Positions 8,593-17,093 of a DNA stretch of 64,000 nucleotides are shown here, one piece after another (the first letter of the stretch is position 1; every line of letters begins with the position of its first letter). The DNA comes from DASQEH01 sp038239485 (GTDB taxonomy: Bacteria > Actinomycetota > Actinomycetes > Propionibacteriales > Nocardioidaceae), in contig JBBSET010000008.1 in NCBI GenBank assembly GCA_038239485.1, positions 1-64,000 of the forward strand. Direction: 5' to 3'. The position numbers and the translations under genes were made by a program. Below the pieces are notes generated by a model, which saw only the letters and a list, made by a program, of their open reading frames with translations, searched no databases and was not told the DNA's origin.

Positions 8593-9672
8593 TCAGAACT
8601 CGTGCTGCGCAAGCCGGAACCCTCCGGCGCGGAGGTCCTCCCCGACTGTCAGGACGGCGGGAACCATCTCGCTCGTGACCAGGCCCCGTTGCCGAGTGAG
8701 CTCGTCCACGACGTCGAAGCACCGAGCAACCCGGTCCGGCGTGTCGATGACGATGGTGACGACCGGGACGCGTCGTCCCAGCTGCACCAGCTTGTCGCCG
8801 TGGGGTGCGTGCGCACCGTGGAAACCCCAGGTGCCCCGCAGCGCGGTCGCCCCGCGAGCGTCCGGCGACTGCCTGAGCCGCCTGACCAGGGCACGGTGGA
8901 CCGGCTCCCCGTGGTACAGGGCCGCCTCCGAAGTGTGCACCATCAGCTTCTGCCAGATCCCGAGCCCCTGGTCGTCGGCGGCGGGCAACAGATGCGGCCG
9001 CGCGAGCAGCTCCCCGTCGCGCTTGCAGACACGTACCCGCTCAACGGTGATGAGCGGCCGCTCCAGCAAGGCCGCGAGCTGCGGGAGAACCGCCAAGACC
9101 CGCTCCCCCGTCGCCACCGCGATGACCATGGCCGGAACGTCGTTGTTGCCGCCGAAGAACTGGGCCCGCTGGCGCTGACCGCGGGCGGTGCCGTCGACGC
9201 CCACGAGTACCGAGGCGCCGGCGATACCGGAGCGGTGGAGCAGCCCGCACACGGCGACGAATGCGGGAACCCGGTGTGCCTTCTGTTGGCGGCCCAGGTA
9301 GATCGTCAGCTTGGTGGCCGCGCCGTGCTCCGTCGGCAGAGCCAGGTTGGCGATGGCGTCGGAGGCGAGCCTGGCCCGCTCGAGTGTGAACAGGCCGCGG
9401 CCACCCAGCCGGGTCAGGTCGCCCAGCAGGTCCTGGATCCGGTCGGCTGTGTCGACCCCGATGGCGACCAGCGGTGGGTCCTGCGACATCGACAGCGACT
9501 GGTCGGTGCGCAGGTGGTGACGTAGACCGAACCCGGCCATCCCCCGGAGCAGGATGCTGGTGACCAGCTCATGGTCCCCGAACAGGTCGAGGAGCGCGTC
9601 GGCATAGAGTCGGCCACCCGCGCGCTGCCGCTCCCCGAAGTATGCGGTGAGCTTGAGGTACTCGCCCTTCAC
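8593..9672 (-). CDS. triple DUF190 (PII-like) domain protein linked to fluoride channels
   Basis: A 359-residue protein. The GTG start at 9672 overlaps the crcB stop as GTGA and defines the real N-terminus (VKGEYLKLTAYFGERQ). Three successive units of about 105-120 residues each resemble the DUF190 family: LKLTAYFGERQ near the start, LTIYLGRQQKAH in the middle, and LMVHTSEAALYHGEP in the last third. DUF190 proteins are small PII-like proteins commonly encoded beside or fused to CrcB channels. A single polypeptide with three copies is unusual and could mimic a PII-like trimer. The function is not established. It probably modulates the channel or binds a small ligand. Confidence 0.8.
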   Translation of the reverse strand: MKGEYLKLTAYFGERQRAGGRLYADALLDLFGDHELVTSILLRGMAGFGLRHHLRTDQSLSMSQDPPLVAIGVDTADRIQDLLGDLTRLGGRGLFTLERARLASDAIANLALPTEHGAATKLTIYLGRQQKAHRVPAFVAVCGLLHRSGIAGASVLVGVDGTARGQRQRAQFFGGNNDVPAMVIAVATGERVLAVLPQLAALLERPLITVERVRVCKRDGELLARPHLLPAADDQGLGIWQKLMVHTSEAALYHGEPVHRALVRRLRQSPDARGATALRGTWGFHGAHAPHGDKLVQLGRRVPVVTIVIDTPDRVARCFDVVDELTRQRGLVTSEMVPAVLTVGEDLRAGGFRLAQHEF

Positions 9673-10034
9673 AGTGCCCCCCCGATCAGGCGCCCGAGGG
9701 CTGCCGCCGCCACGCCCAGGACCAGGCTGACGACGAGGTTGCTGGCGGCGCCGGTGAGCTGGCGCTCCTCGCTGAGGCGTTGAGTCTCCAGCATCCAGGT
9801 GGAGAAGGTGGTGTACGAGCCCACGAGGGCCGTCCCCGCGAGCAGGGTGGCGTCGGACGCGAGCGCGAGCCCACTGACGAAGCCGAGCACGGCGGCGCCG
9901 GAGACGTTGACCGCAAGCGTGCCGTAGGGGAAGACATGCGGGGTCCGTCGCTGCACCCACTGGTCGACGACGAAGCGCAGAACGGCCCCCGTCCCCCCGA
10001 TCAGGCCGACACCGAGCCAGAGCAGGGTAGTCAT
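9669..10034 (-). CDS. crcB: CrcB/Fluc fluoride channel subunit
   Basis: A 121-residue, four-helix membrane protein of the CrcB/Fluc family, which exports fluoride by forming double-barrelled dimers. Family landmarks are GAVLRF near the N-terminus, PYGTLAVNVSGAAVLGF (with the conserved Asn), and GSYTTFSTW with the Thr/Phe track. The start overlaps the stop of the other crcB (ATGA), and its own stop overlaps the DUF190 gene (GTGA). All three are therefore translated as a unit. Two different crcB genes side by side usually make a heterodimeric channel. Confidence 0.95.
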   Translation of the reverse strand: MTTLLWLGVGLIGGTGAVLRFVVDQWVQRRTPHVFPYGTLAVNVSGAAVLGFVSGLALASDATLLAGTALVGSYTTFSTWMLETQRLSEERQLTGAASNLVVSLVLGVAAAALGRLIGGAL

Positions 10035-10429
10035 ACGTAGGTCCGGACGCGTCGTACCAACGCCGTGGCGACATGAACCGCGACCAGACCGGCGACGATA
10101 CTGGCCGCGGCATAGCCGACGGCGAGTGCGACGTGACCTCCGCCGAGCATCTTGACGATCTCGACCTGCATCGTGGAGAACGTCGTCAGTCCGCCGCAGA
10201 GACCGGTGCCGAGCAGGGGACGGCGATAGCTCGATACCGGCAGCCTCTCCTGGAGGCGGGTGGCGACGTAGCCCAGGAGGAATGCTCCGGCGATGTTGAC
10301 CCCGAAGGTGGCCCAGGGCCAGCGGGACGGGTCGGACACGAGGGTTTCGGCCAGCGCTGCTCGCAGCAGTGTCCCTGCGGCCCCACCGACGAAGATCGCG
10401 ACCAGCTCGCGACTGTCAACTGCGGCCAA
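10031..10429 (-). CDS. crcB: CrcB/Fluc fluoride channel subunit
   Basis: A 132-residue CrcB-family protein with four predicted helices. Landmarks are GGAAGTLLRA, WATFGVNIAGAFLLGY and GLCGGLTTFSTM. It is the partner of the adjacent 121-residue crcB and probably forms a hetero-oligomeric fluoride channel in the membrane. It starts only about 35 bp after the ZIP transporter gene, so it may be read from the same promoter. No fluoride riboswitch was recognised in the short gap. Confidence 0.95.
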   Translation of the reverse strand: MAAVDSRELVAIFVGGAAGTLLRAALAETLVSDPSRWPWATFGVNIAGAFLLGYVATRLQERLPVSSYRRPLLGTGLCGGLTTFSTMQVEIVKMLGGGHVALAVGYAAASIVAGLVAVHVATALVRRVRTYV

Positions 10430-10464
10430 CGACCTGCTCCTGGCTCACCGGCCCGCGACCTGAC

Positions 10465-11343
10465 TCAGGCACCACCGGCGGACACGATGGCGTCGGTGAT
10501 GAAGCCAGCGAGCAGCCCGAGCAGCAGTCCGTAGGCGACGAGGTCGCTCCGCCTTGCCCTGGCGGCGACGCCGAGCAGCTGGGCGATGACATACACGATC
10601 GAACCGGCGGCCAGCGTGAGGAAGACCACACTGACGGGCTCAGAGGAGAAACTGTGACCGACGGCGGTGCCCACGAAGGTCGGGCCGCCGCCGATGGTGG
10701 CCATGGCCAGCAGGAAGCCCCACCCCGGCCGGGTCGCGACCCCGTCGATATCGACGTCCGCAGCGAGGGGGGCGACGATGCCGAACCCCTCTGTTGCGTT
10801 GTGGAGGGCGAAACCGATGACCAGGACCGTCGCGAAGGCGATCTCGCCGCTTGCGGCGGCCTGCCCGATGGCGAGGCCCTCGGCGAAGTTGTGCAGGCCG
10901 ATGCCGATGGCGATGAGCAACGACAGCCGGCGGGCAGCCGACCAGCTGCTGATCCCTGCTCGTCGCGCGTTGCGGTCAGTGACCGCCATCGCGCCTGGGC
11001 CGATGCCGGCCGCTGGCATGGCGGGTTTCGCGTGGGCCATGTAGCGGTCATAGCCGACCAGGCTGAGCAACCCCACCGAGAGGCCGCCTACGAACAGTGC
11101 CCCGTAGCCCGCGACGGGGGCGAAACCACCGCTACCCGCGTGCAGCGCCGACAGCGCCGAGTCGATCGGCTCCCAGGCGGCAGTGGTGACATCCCAGAAC
11201 AAGAACAGCAGCACGCCGACGGCCGTAGCGTTCAGGAAGACCCGCAACCGCGGTGCCGGGCGACGCAACCGCCCGACAGGCAGTCCCAGCACGATCGTCA
11301 CCCCGGCGATGAACCCGAGCAACAACGTCGTTGGCAGACCCAC
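10465..11343 (-). CDS. ZIP-family divalent metal transporter
   Basis: A 292-residue membrane protein with about eight helices. The ZIP-family metal sites are visible as HNFAEG in one helix and HNATEG in the next, so it should move zinc, iron or manganese across the membrane. A loop between the early helices holds several His and Asp residues. The GTG start at 11343 is preceded by AGGAG with a five-base gap. A DtxR/IdeR-like box lies 29 bp upstream, which suggests iron- or manganese-dependent repression and import of one of these metals. The crcB genes follow in the same direction. Confidence 0.85.
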   Translation of the reverse strand: MGLPTTLLLGFIAGVTIVLGLPVGRLRRPAPRLRVFLNATAVGVLLFLFWDVTTAAWEPIDSALSALHAGSGGFAPVAGYGALFVGGLSVGLLSLVGYDRYMAHAKPAMPAAGIGPGAMAVTDRNARRAGISSWSAARRLSLLIAIGIGLHNFAEGLAIGQAAASGEIAFATVLVIGFALHNATEGFGIVAPLAADVDIDGVATRPGWGFLLAMATIGGGPTFVGTAVGHSFSSEPVSVVFLTLAAGSIVYVIAQLLGVAARARRSDLVAYGLLLGLLAGFITDAIVSAGGA

Positions 11344-11371
11344 AGCAACTCCTATCGACGATCCGTGTGCA

Positions 11372-11386
11372 AGGTAAGGCTTACCT
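11372..11386. promoter_or_regulatory. DtxR/IdeR-like operator
   Basis: AGGTAAGGCTTACCT is a perfect 7-1-7 inverted repeat. It fits the core of the known DtxR/IdeR/MntR box (AGGTTAG-S-CTAACCT) with one change in each arm. It sits directly upstream of the ZIP transporter. Confidence 0.65.
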
Positions 11387-11562
11387 CATTCTCGCACTGG
11401 CGCAAGTCGACTCTGGTTACAGGCCTGTCACAGCAGGCCGAAGCTGGCGCCCCCCGGGGTGTCTTCGGTGCGGGCCGAGCGCCGTCCCTGGGTCGGAGTC
11501 GGCGAACGACGACGGGGCCGCGGCCGCGGGGGTCGGGTCCGCGAGCCCGTCGACAGCGGGCG

Positions 11563-12828
11563 TCAGACCTGCCGGTATCGCGGCGGGCTGACGCCCAGCA
11601 GGGTGAACCGACCCAAGTGGTGGTACTTCCAGCGGATCGGGTCCTCGAGGGAGTGGGTGCGCGTGTTGCGCCAGTGTCGGTCCAGGTTCATCGACCTCGC
11701 CGCCGCGGCCGGGCCCCCGAGCTCGAATGCTCCACTCGTCACCGCAAGCGCGGCCCGCTCGGCCAGCACCTTCACGGTCGCGACGGCGACGGCCGCCTCG
11801 GCGGCCGACCACTCCGACGGGTTCAGCATCGACTCCGTCACCGCTCCCGACGCCACCAGCAGAGCGGCTTCGGCGGCTACCACCTCGACTGTCAGCTCTC
11901 CGAAACGCTGGACCAGCAAGGGATCGTCATGCGCACGCTGGACGATGCGCCTCGTGGACCGCGCGAGCCGACGTGCGCACGAACTCGGCAGTCTCTGCGA
12001 GGACGGCGCCGGCGATACCGACCTCGATGGCCGCGTGCAGCAGCTGCGCGAACGACCCGACGGCATGGGTGCCGACGAGTGCTTTGCCACGCCGCAGGAT
12101 GTGCTCCGAGGGGATGCGGACGTCGAAGAACTCCACTGTGCCGCTGGCAGCGGTGCGCTGCCCGATGTCGTCGGAGTCGTCGGTGACGACCACTCCGTCG
12201 GCAGACCTCGGTACGAAGGCAACCAGCTCCTCGCCGCCTTCGGGTGTGCCGTCGTCCAGCCTGGCCAGCGTCGGCAGCCACCGGGAGAAGAGCGCGCCCG
12301 TCGCGTGGCCCTTGGTCCCGTTCAGCCGGAAGACACCGGGCTCGTCGCGGGTGAGCCGGGTAGGCACCGCGGCCGGCTGGGCCACCGAGCCCGGGCGGCC
12401 TGGTGCGGATAGAGATCCGTCTGCGCCGTCCCCAGCACGGCACCGGACAGGATCTCGCCGAAGAAGAACCGCTTCTGCTCCGGGTTACCGGCCACCCGCA
12501 ACAGATGGGCGTTCACGAAGTGACCGTGCTGGATCTGGGCGATGTTGGGGTCGGCCCGGGCGATCACACGGAAGACCTCCGCGACCGTCTCGGGCGAGAC
12601 GTCGGCACCGCCGTACTCGGCCGGAACCGTGACCGCCAACAGACCAGTGCGGACGAGCTCACGGACCTGCTGGTCGGGAACCACCCGGCTACGGTCGCGT
12701 TCGGCCGCGCCGAGCGCGAAGACGGCGCCCAGCTCCAGAGCAACCGCGCGCGCCGACGCGTCGTCCAGGACCGGCACCCGTCCCGGCTCGAGTGCCGTCG
12801 ACTCATGATCTGCGGACGCGTAGGTCAT
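11563..12828 (-). pseudogene. SfnB-like acyl-CoA-dehydrogenase-fold flavin oxidoreductase, two frameshifts
   Basis: Three open segments in sequence make one protein of the SfnB/DszC-like branch of the acyl-CoA dehydrogenase fold, which serves sulfur acquisition from sulfones and sulfonates. The N-terminal part (from 12828) has VTVPAEYGGADVS and QKRFFFGEILSG. The middle part (about 12385 to 11945) has FRLNGTKGHATGALFSRW and GQRTAASGTVEF. The C-terminal part has LDRHWRNTRTH and RWKYHHLGRFTLLGV. The frame changes near 12385 and again near 11940, and the second change restores the first frame. No single frame covers the gene, so it is broken unless both are sequencing errors. Confidence 0.75.
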
Positions 12829-12849
12829 CGCTGTCCCTCCGGAGCATTG

Positions 12850-13655
12850 CCGGACCCGATGAGGGGCCAGGCGGCATCTCGATCGTGCGGTGCTCTGGTG
12901 CTCTGGGCGATGCGCCGCGGGATGGCGGAGTCGTCGGTATGGGAGAAGGCGCAGCAGCCTCAGGGCGGGGCGGCCGCGGCGGGCGGCGCTGGCGTCAGCC
13001 AGCTGCTGAGCCGCCGCAACATCGGCGCGCTGCTGTTCCTGATGGGGATGTACGGGTTCTGGAACCTGTTTGCCGGGACCAACGGCTTCTTCCTGCCCTA
13101 CATCTTGAGCACCGTCGGCTCCCAGAGCCAGGCCACCAGTGTCGCCCTCCAGTGCGCCATCTTCGTGTTGTCCATGCTCTCGATCGCCTTCGTCTTCATG
13201 CGGCTCGTGGACACGGCCAACCAGAAGTACCTCCTCGGCTTCGCGTCGGCGATCCAGGTCGTCGGAATCGGCTGCTCGCGGTCTTCCACCTCACCTTGCC
13301 GGTAGCGTTGATCTATGTCCTCCTGATCGGCATCGGGCAGGGGATGGGCCAGCAGTCGTTCTTCCAGCTCTGGAGCGGGGAGCTCTTCCCGACGCTTCTG
13401 CGCAGCACCGCCCAGGGGCTGATCTTCGCCGTGGTCCGGATCGCGCTTGGCATCTGGAGCCTGTTCGTGCCGACGCTGACAGACCATGCGGGCTTCCACA
13501 CCGTGGCATGGATCCTGACGGCGTTCGTCTTCACCAGCGGCCTGATCGGCTGGTTCTTCGCGCCCTCCAACGGCGGCAAGTCGCTCGACCAGATCCAGCA
13601 GGAGCGCCGAGAAGAAGACAGCGTTGGCGCCGCACGCGGTCAGCCGGCTCGTTGA
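12850..13655 (+). pseudogene. C-terminal half of an MFS sugar transporter, truncated and frameshifted
   Basis: Two frames joined near 13270 encode six membrane helices typical of the C-terminal half of a major facilitator sugar porter: RNIGALLFLMGMYGFWN, then after the shift LLIGIGQGMGQQ and GELFPTLLRSTAQGL. The upstream half of the usual 450-500 residues is missing, because the neighbouring SfnB-like gene begins only some tens of bases away. The 5' boundary is approximate. The stop at 13655 overlaps the end of the rhamnulokinase gene by 16 bases. Given its neighbours it may once have carried rhamnose or a related sugar, now replaced by the ABC importer. That role is inferred. Confidence 0.7.
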
Positions 13656-15058
13656 GGCAGGTACCGCACCGGCTCGTTCATCGCGGCTACCATCGGCCGC
13701 AGCGCCTCCAGGTCCCCGTGGATCTCCCCCAGCGCCCGGGCCTGGATCAGCACGTTGCCCAAGGCAGTCGCCTCGACGGGCCCGGCCAGCACCGGCTTGC
13801 CACTTCTGTCGGCGGTCAGCTGACAGAGCAGCCGGTTCTGCGAGCCGCCGCCGACGATATGGATGACATCGACCCTGCGACGCGTCAGCTCAGCCGCCCG
13901 GTCGACGCTGCGTGCGAACGCCTCGGCCAGGCTCTCGAGGATGCAGCGGACCATGGCCGGTCGACTGTCCGGAGTCGGTAGGCCAAAGTCGCGGCAGTAC
14001 TCAGCGACGCGCTTCGGCATGTCCCCAGCGGCCATGAAGCGGGCGTCGTCCACGTCGAAGACCGGTACCGGCTCGCCGACGTCGCCGGCCTGGGCAACCA
14101 GGGCCGGCAGGTCGATCGCGTCGCCGTCGCGCTCCCACTGGCGGATCGCCTCACTCAGCAGCCACAGCCCCATCACGTTGTGGAGGAACCGGATCCGCTG
14201 GTCGACGCCGCGCTCGTTGGTGAACCTGGCCCCCCGGGCTTCGTCGCTCAGCACCGGCTGCTCCACCTCGACACCGACCAGGCCCCAGGTGCCGCACGAG
14301 ATGTAGGCGGCGTCGCCGGCGTCCATCGGCATGGCGACGACTGCGGAGGCCGTGTCGTGCGACCCGACTGTGGTCAGGGCCAGCGAGCCAGGTGCGCTCA
14401 GCTCCTTCGCCACGGCGGGACGCAGTCCGCCGAGGCTGGTACCCGGCTCGGTCAAGGGCTGCAGGATCCGGCTCGGCAGGTTGAGCCGCCCGGCCAGGTC
14501 GGTGTCCCACTCTCGCGTGCGCACGTCGACCAGACCGGTGGTCGACGCGTTCGTCGCCTCGCAGATCTGGTATCCGCCCAGCCAGTAGGCGAGCAGGTCA
14601 GGGATGAGAAGCATGGCGTCGGCACTGGCGAGAAGGTCGTCCTCGGCCGCAAGCTGGTACAAGGTGTTGAAGGGCAGGTACTGCAGCCCGTTGCGCGGGT
14701 AGAGCTGCTGCGGGGTCACGGTGCCATGGACGGTCCTGGCGCCGGCTTCGCATCGCCGGTCCCGATAGTGGTACGGCGTGCCGACCATCCGGCCGCCGTG
14801 CATCAGCGCATAGTCACAGCCCCAGGAGTCGATCCCGATGCTGGCCAGACCGGGTTCCTCGCGCACCGCGAGGCCGAGCCCGTGGACCACGTTGCGGTAC
14901 AGCTCCAGGATGTTCCAGTGCAGCCCGTCGGAGGTCTCGACCGGCGTGTTGGCGAAGCGGTGCACGGTGGACAGCGCGAAGGACGGCCCGTCGAACCGGC
15001 CCAGTATCACTCGCCCACTGGTCGCGCCGAGGTCGACGGCTGCGACGACGCTCGACAC
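13640..15058 (-). CDS. rhaB: rhamnulokinase
   Basis: A 472-residue FGGY-family sugar kinase that phosphorylates L-rhamnulose to rhamnulose 1-phosphate. Family landmarks are the N-terminal phosphate loop (VDLGATSGRV), GIDSWGCDYAL, the central SHDTASAV segment and the C-terminal IVGGGSQNRLLCQL. Its length is normal for RhaB. It is the last gene of the rhamnose operon, four bases after the bifunctional aldolase/dehydrogenase gene. Confidence 0.95.
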   Translation of the reverse strand: MSSVVAAVDLGATSGRVILGRFDGPSFALSTVHRFANTPVETSDGLHWNILELYRNVVHGLGLAVREEPGLASIGIDSWGCDYALMHGGRMVGTPYHYRDRRCEAGARTVHGTVTPQQLYPRNGLQYLPFNTLYQLAAEDDLLASADAMLLIPDLLAYWLGGYQICEATNASTTGLVDVRTREWDTDLAGRLNLPSRILQPLTEPGTSLGGLRPAVAKELSAPGSLALTTVGSHDTASAVVAMPMDAGDAAYISCGTWGLVGVEVEQPVLSDEARGARFTNERGVDQRIRFLHNVMGLWLLSEAIRQWERDGDAIDLPALVAQAGDVGEPVPVFDVDDARFMAAGDMPKRVAEYCRDFGLPTPDSRPAMVRCILESLAEAFARSVDRAAELTRRRVDVIHIVGGGSQNRLLCQLTADRSGKPVLAGPVEATALGNVLIQARALGEIHGDLEALRPMVAAMNEPVRYLPQRAG

Positions 15059-15062
15059 GGGA

Positions 15063-17093
15063 CTACCGGAGGAATCCGGCGGCGACGCCCGCGTCGACCG
15101 GGATGTGGAGTCCGGTGGTGTGGGTCATGTCGGGGCCGCACAGGACGAAGACGGCGTTGGCGACGTGGTCGGGGAGAACCTCGCGCTTGAGGATGGTCCG
15201 CTGTGCGTAGAACGCCCCCAGGTCCTCCTCGGCGACCCCGTAGACGGCCGCTCGCTTGGCGCCCCAACCGCCGGCGAAGATCCCGGACCCCTGGACGACG
15301 CCGTCGGGGTTGATCCCGTTGACCTTGACGCCGTACTCACCCAGCTCGGCGGCGAGCAGGCGCACCTGGTGGGCCTGGTCGGCCTTCACCGCGGAGTACG
15401 CGATGTTGTTGGGCCCGGCGAAGACGGCGTTCTTGGAGCAGATGTAGACGATGTCGCCGCCCAGCTTCTGGTCGATCAGGACCTTGGCTGCGGCCCGTGA
15501 GATCAGGAACGAGCCCTTGGCCATCACGTTGTGCTGCAGGTCCCAGTCGGCGACCGTGGTCTCGAGCAGCGACTTCGACAGGGACAGACCCGCGTTGTTG
15601 ACCACGATGTCCAGCCCGCCGAAGGCCAGCACGGCCTCGTCCACGGCCGCCTGGACGAGCGCCTCGTCGCTGACGTCGACCTGGACGCCGACGGCGACGT
15701 CGCTAACGCCGATCCCGGCGGCCGCGGCCTGCGCCTTCTCCAGGCTCAGGTCGGCGACCACCACACAGGCGCCCTCGGCGGCGAGCCGTTCGGCGATCGC
15801 CTTGCCGATTCCCGAAGCCGCCCCGGTGACCAGCGCGATCCTGGTCGCCAGCGGCTTCGGCTTCGGCATCCGCTGGAGCTTCGCCTCCTCCAGCGCCCAG
15901 TACTCGATCCGGAACTTCTCCGCCTCGTCGATCGGGGCGTACGTCGACAGCGCCTCAGCGCCGCGCATCACGTTGATCGCGTTGACGTAGAACTCGCCCG
16001 CGACCCGAGCGGTCTGCTTGTCCTTGCCGAAGCTGTACATCCCCACGCCCGGCACCAGCACGATCAGCGGGTCCGCGCCCCGGATCGGCGGCGAGTTCTC
16101 GGTGGCGTGCCGGTCGTAGTAGGCCTGGTAGTCGGCCCGGTACGCCTCGTGCAGCTCGCCCAGCCGGGCGACGCACTCCTCCACGGTTGCGGTCGCCGGC
16201 AGGTCGAGGACCAGCGGCTTCACCTTCGTCCGCAGGAAGTGGTCCGGGCAGCTCGTACCCAGTGCGGCCAGCTCCGGGTGCCGCTCGCTGCTCAGGAACT
16301 CCAGCACGACCTCGACGTCGGTGAAGTGCCCTACCTGCGGCTTGTCCATGCTGGCAATCGACCGGACGACCGGTGCCAGCGCGACGGCCCTCGCGCGCCG
16401 CTGATCGGTCGGGAGCGGCTCGTATCCGGTGAGCGCAGGGCCGAAGGGCTCGGGTCTGCCGTTCTCTGCGATGTACGCCGCGGCCGTGTCGATGATCCAC
16501 AGCGAGTTGCGCTCACAGTCGGCGCTGGTGTCGCCCCACGCAGTGATGCCGTGGCCGCCGAGGATGCAGCCGACCGCGTCGGGGTTGGCCACCTTGATCG
16601 CGGCGATGTCCAAGCCAAGCTGGAAGCCGGGGCGCCGCCACGGCACCCACACCACCTGGTCGCCGAAGATCTTCGCTGTCAGATCCTCGCCGTCCGCTGC
16701 CGTCGCGACGGCGATACCGGCGTCGGGGTGCAGGTGGTCGACATGGGCGGAGTCCACCAGGCCGTGCATGGCGGTGTCGATCGACGGCGCCGCCCCACCC
16801 TTGCCGTGCAGGCAGTAGTCGAACGCGGCCACCATCTCGTCCTCGCGCTCGACGCCCGGATACACGTCGACCATGGACCGGAGCCGGTCCAGGCGCAGCA
16901 CCGCCAGCCCCGGCTCGGTGAGCGTTCCGAGGTCACCCCCCGACCCCTTGACCCACACCAGCTCGATGTCCAAGCCGGTCACGGGATCGGTGCCGGCGCC
17001 CTTCGCGGACGTGTTGCCGCCGGCATAGTTCGTGTTCTTCGGGTCCGCGCCGAGCCGGTTCGACCGCTCGATCAGCTCAGAAACGGTACTCAT
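15063..17093 (-). CDS. bifunctional rhamnulose-1-phosphate aldolase / L-lactaldehyde dehydrogenase
   Basis: A 676-residue fusion. The N-terminal 400 residues are a class II (zinc) aldolase with the histidine cluster HVDHLHPDAG. The C-terminal 250 are a short-chain dehydrogenase with the nucleotide motif TGAASGIGKAI, NNAG, and catalytic Tyr/Lys in YSAVKA. The enzyme splits rhamnulose 1-phosphate to dihydroxyacetone phosphate and L-lactaldehyde, then oxidises the latter to lactate. The ATG at 17093 overlaps the rhamnose isomerase stop as ATGA and has GGGGGG upstream. A GTG or ATG three codons earlier is less likely. The family is known as RhaEW/RhaD-type. Confidence 0.93.
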   Translation of the reverse strand: MSTVSELIERSNRLGADPKNTNYAGGNTSAKGAGTDPVTGLDIELVWVKGSGGDLGTLTEPGLAVLRLDRLRSMVDVYPGVEREDEMVAAFDYCLHGKGGAAPSIDTAMHGLVDSAHVDHLHPDAGIAVATAADGEDLTAKIFGDQVVWVPWRRPGFQLGLDIAAIKVANPDAVGCILGGHGITAWGDTSADCERNSLWIIDTAAAYIAENGRPEPFGPALTGYEPLPTDQRRARAVALAPVVRSIASMDKPQVGHFTDVEVVLEFLSSERHPELAALGTSCPDHFLRTKVKPLVLDLPATATVEECVARLGELHEAYRADYQAYYDRHATENSPPIRGADPLIVLVPGVGMYSFGKDKQTARVAGEFYVNAINVMRGAEALSTYAPIDEAEKFRIEYWALEEAKLQRMPKPKPLATRIALVTGAASGIGKAIAERLAAEGACVVVADLSLEKAQAAAAGIGVSDVAVGVQVDVSDEALVQAAVDEAVLAFGGLDIVVNNAGLSLSKSLLETTVADWDLQHNVMAKGSFLISRAAAKVLIDQKLGGDIVYICSKNAVFAGPNNIAYSAVKADQAHQVRLLAAELGEYGVKVNGINPDGVVQGSGIFAGGWGAKRAAVYGVAEEDLGAFYAQRTILKREVLPDHVANAVFVLCGPDMTHTTGLHIPVDAGVAAGFLR

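Noticed and set aside
10430..10464. fluoride riboswitch before crcB
   Set aside because: Only 35 bases between genes; no crcB-motif pseudoknot can fit or was seen.
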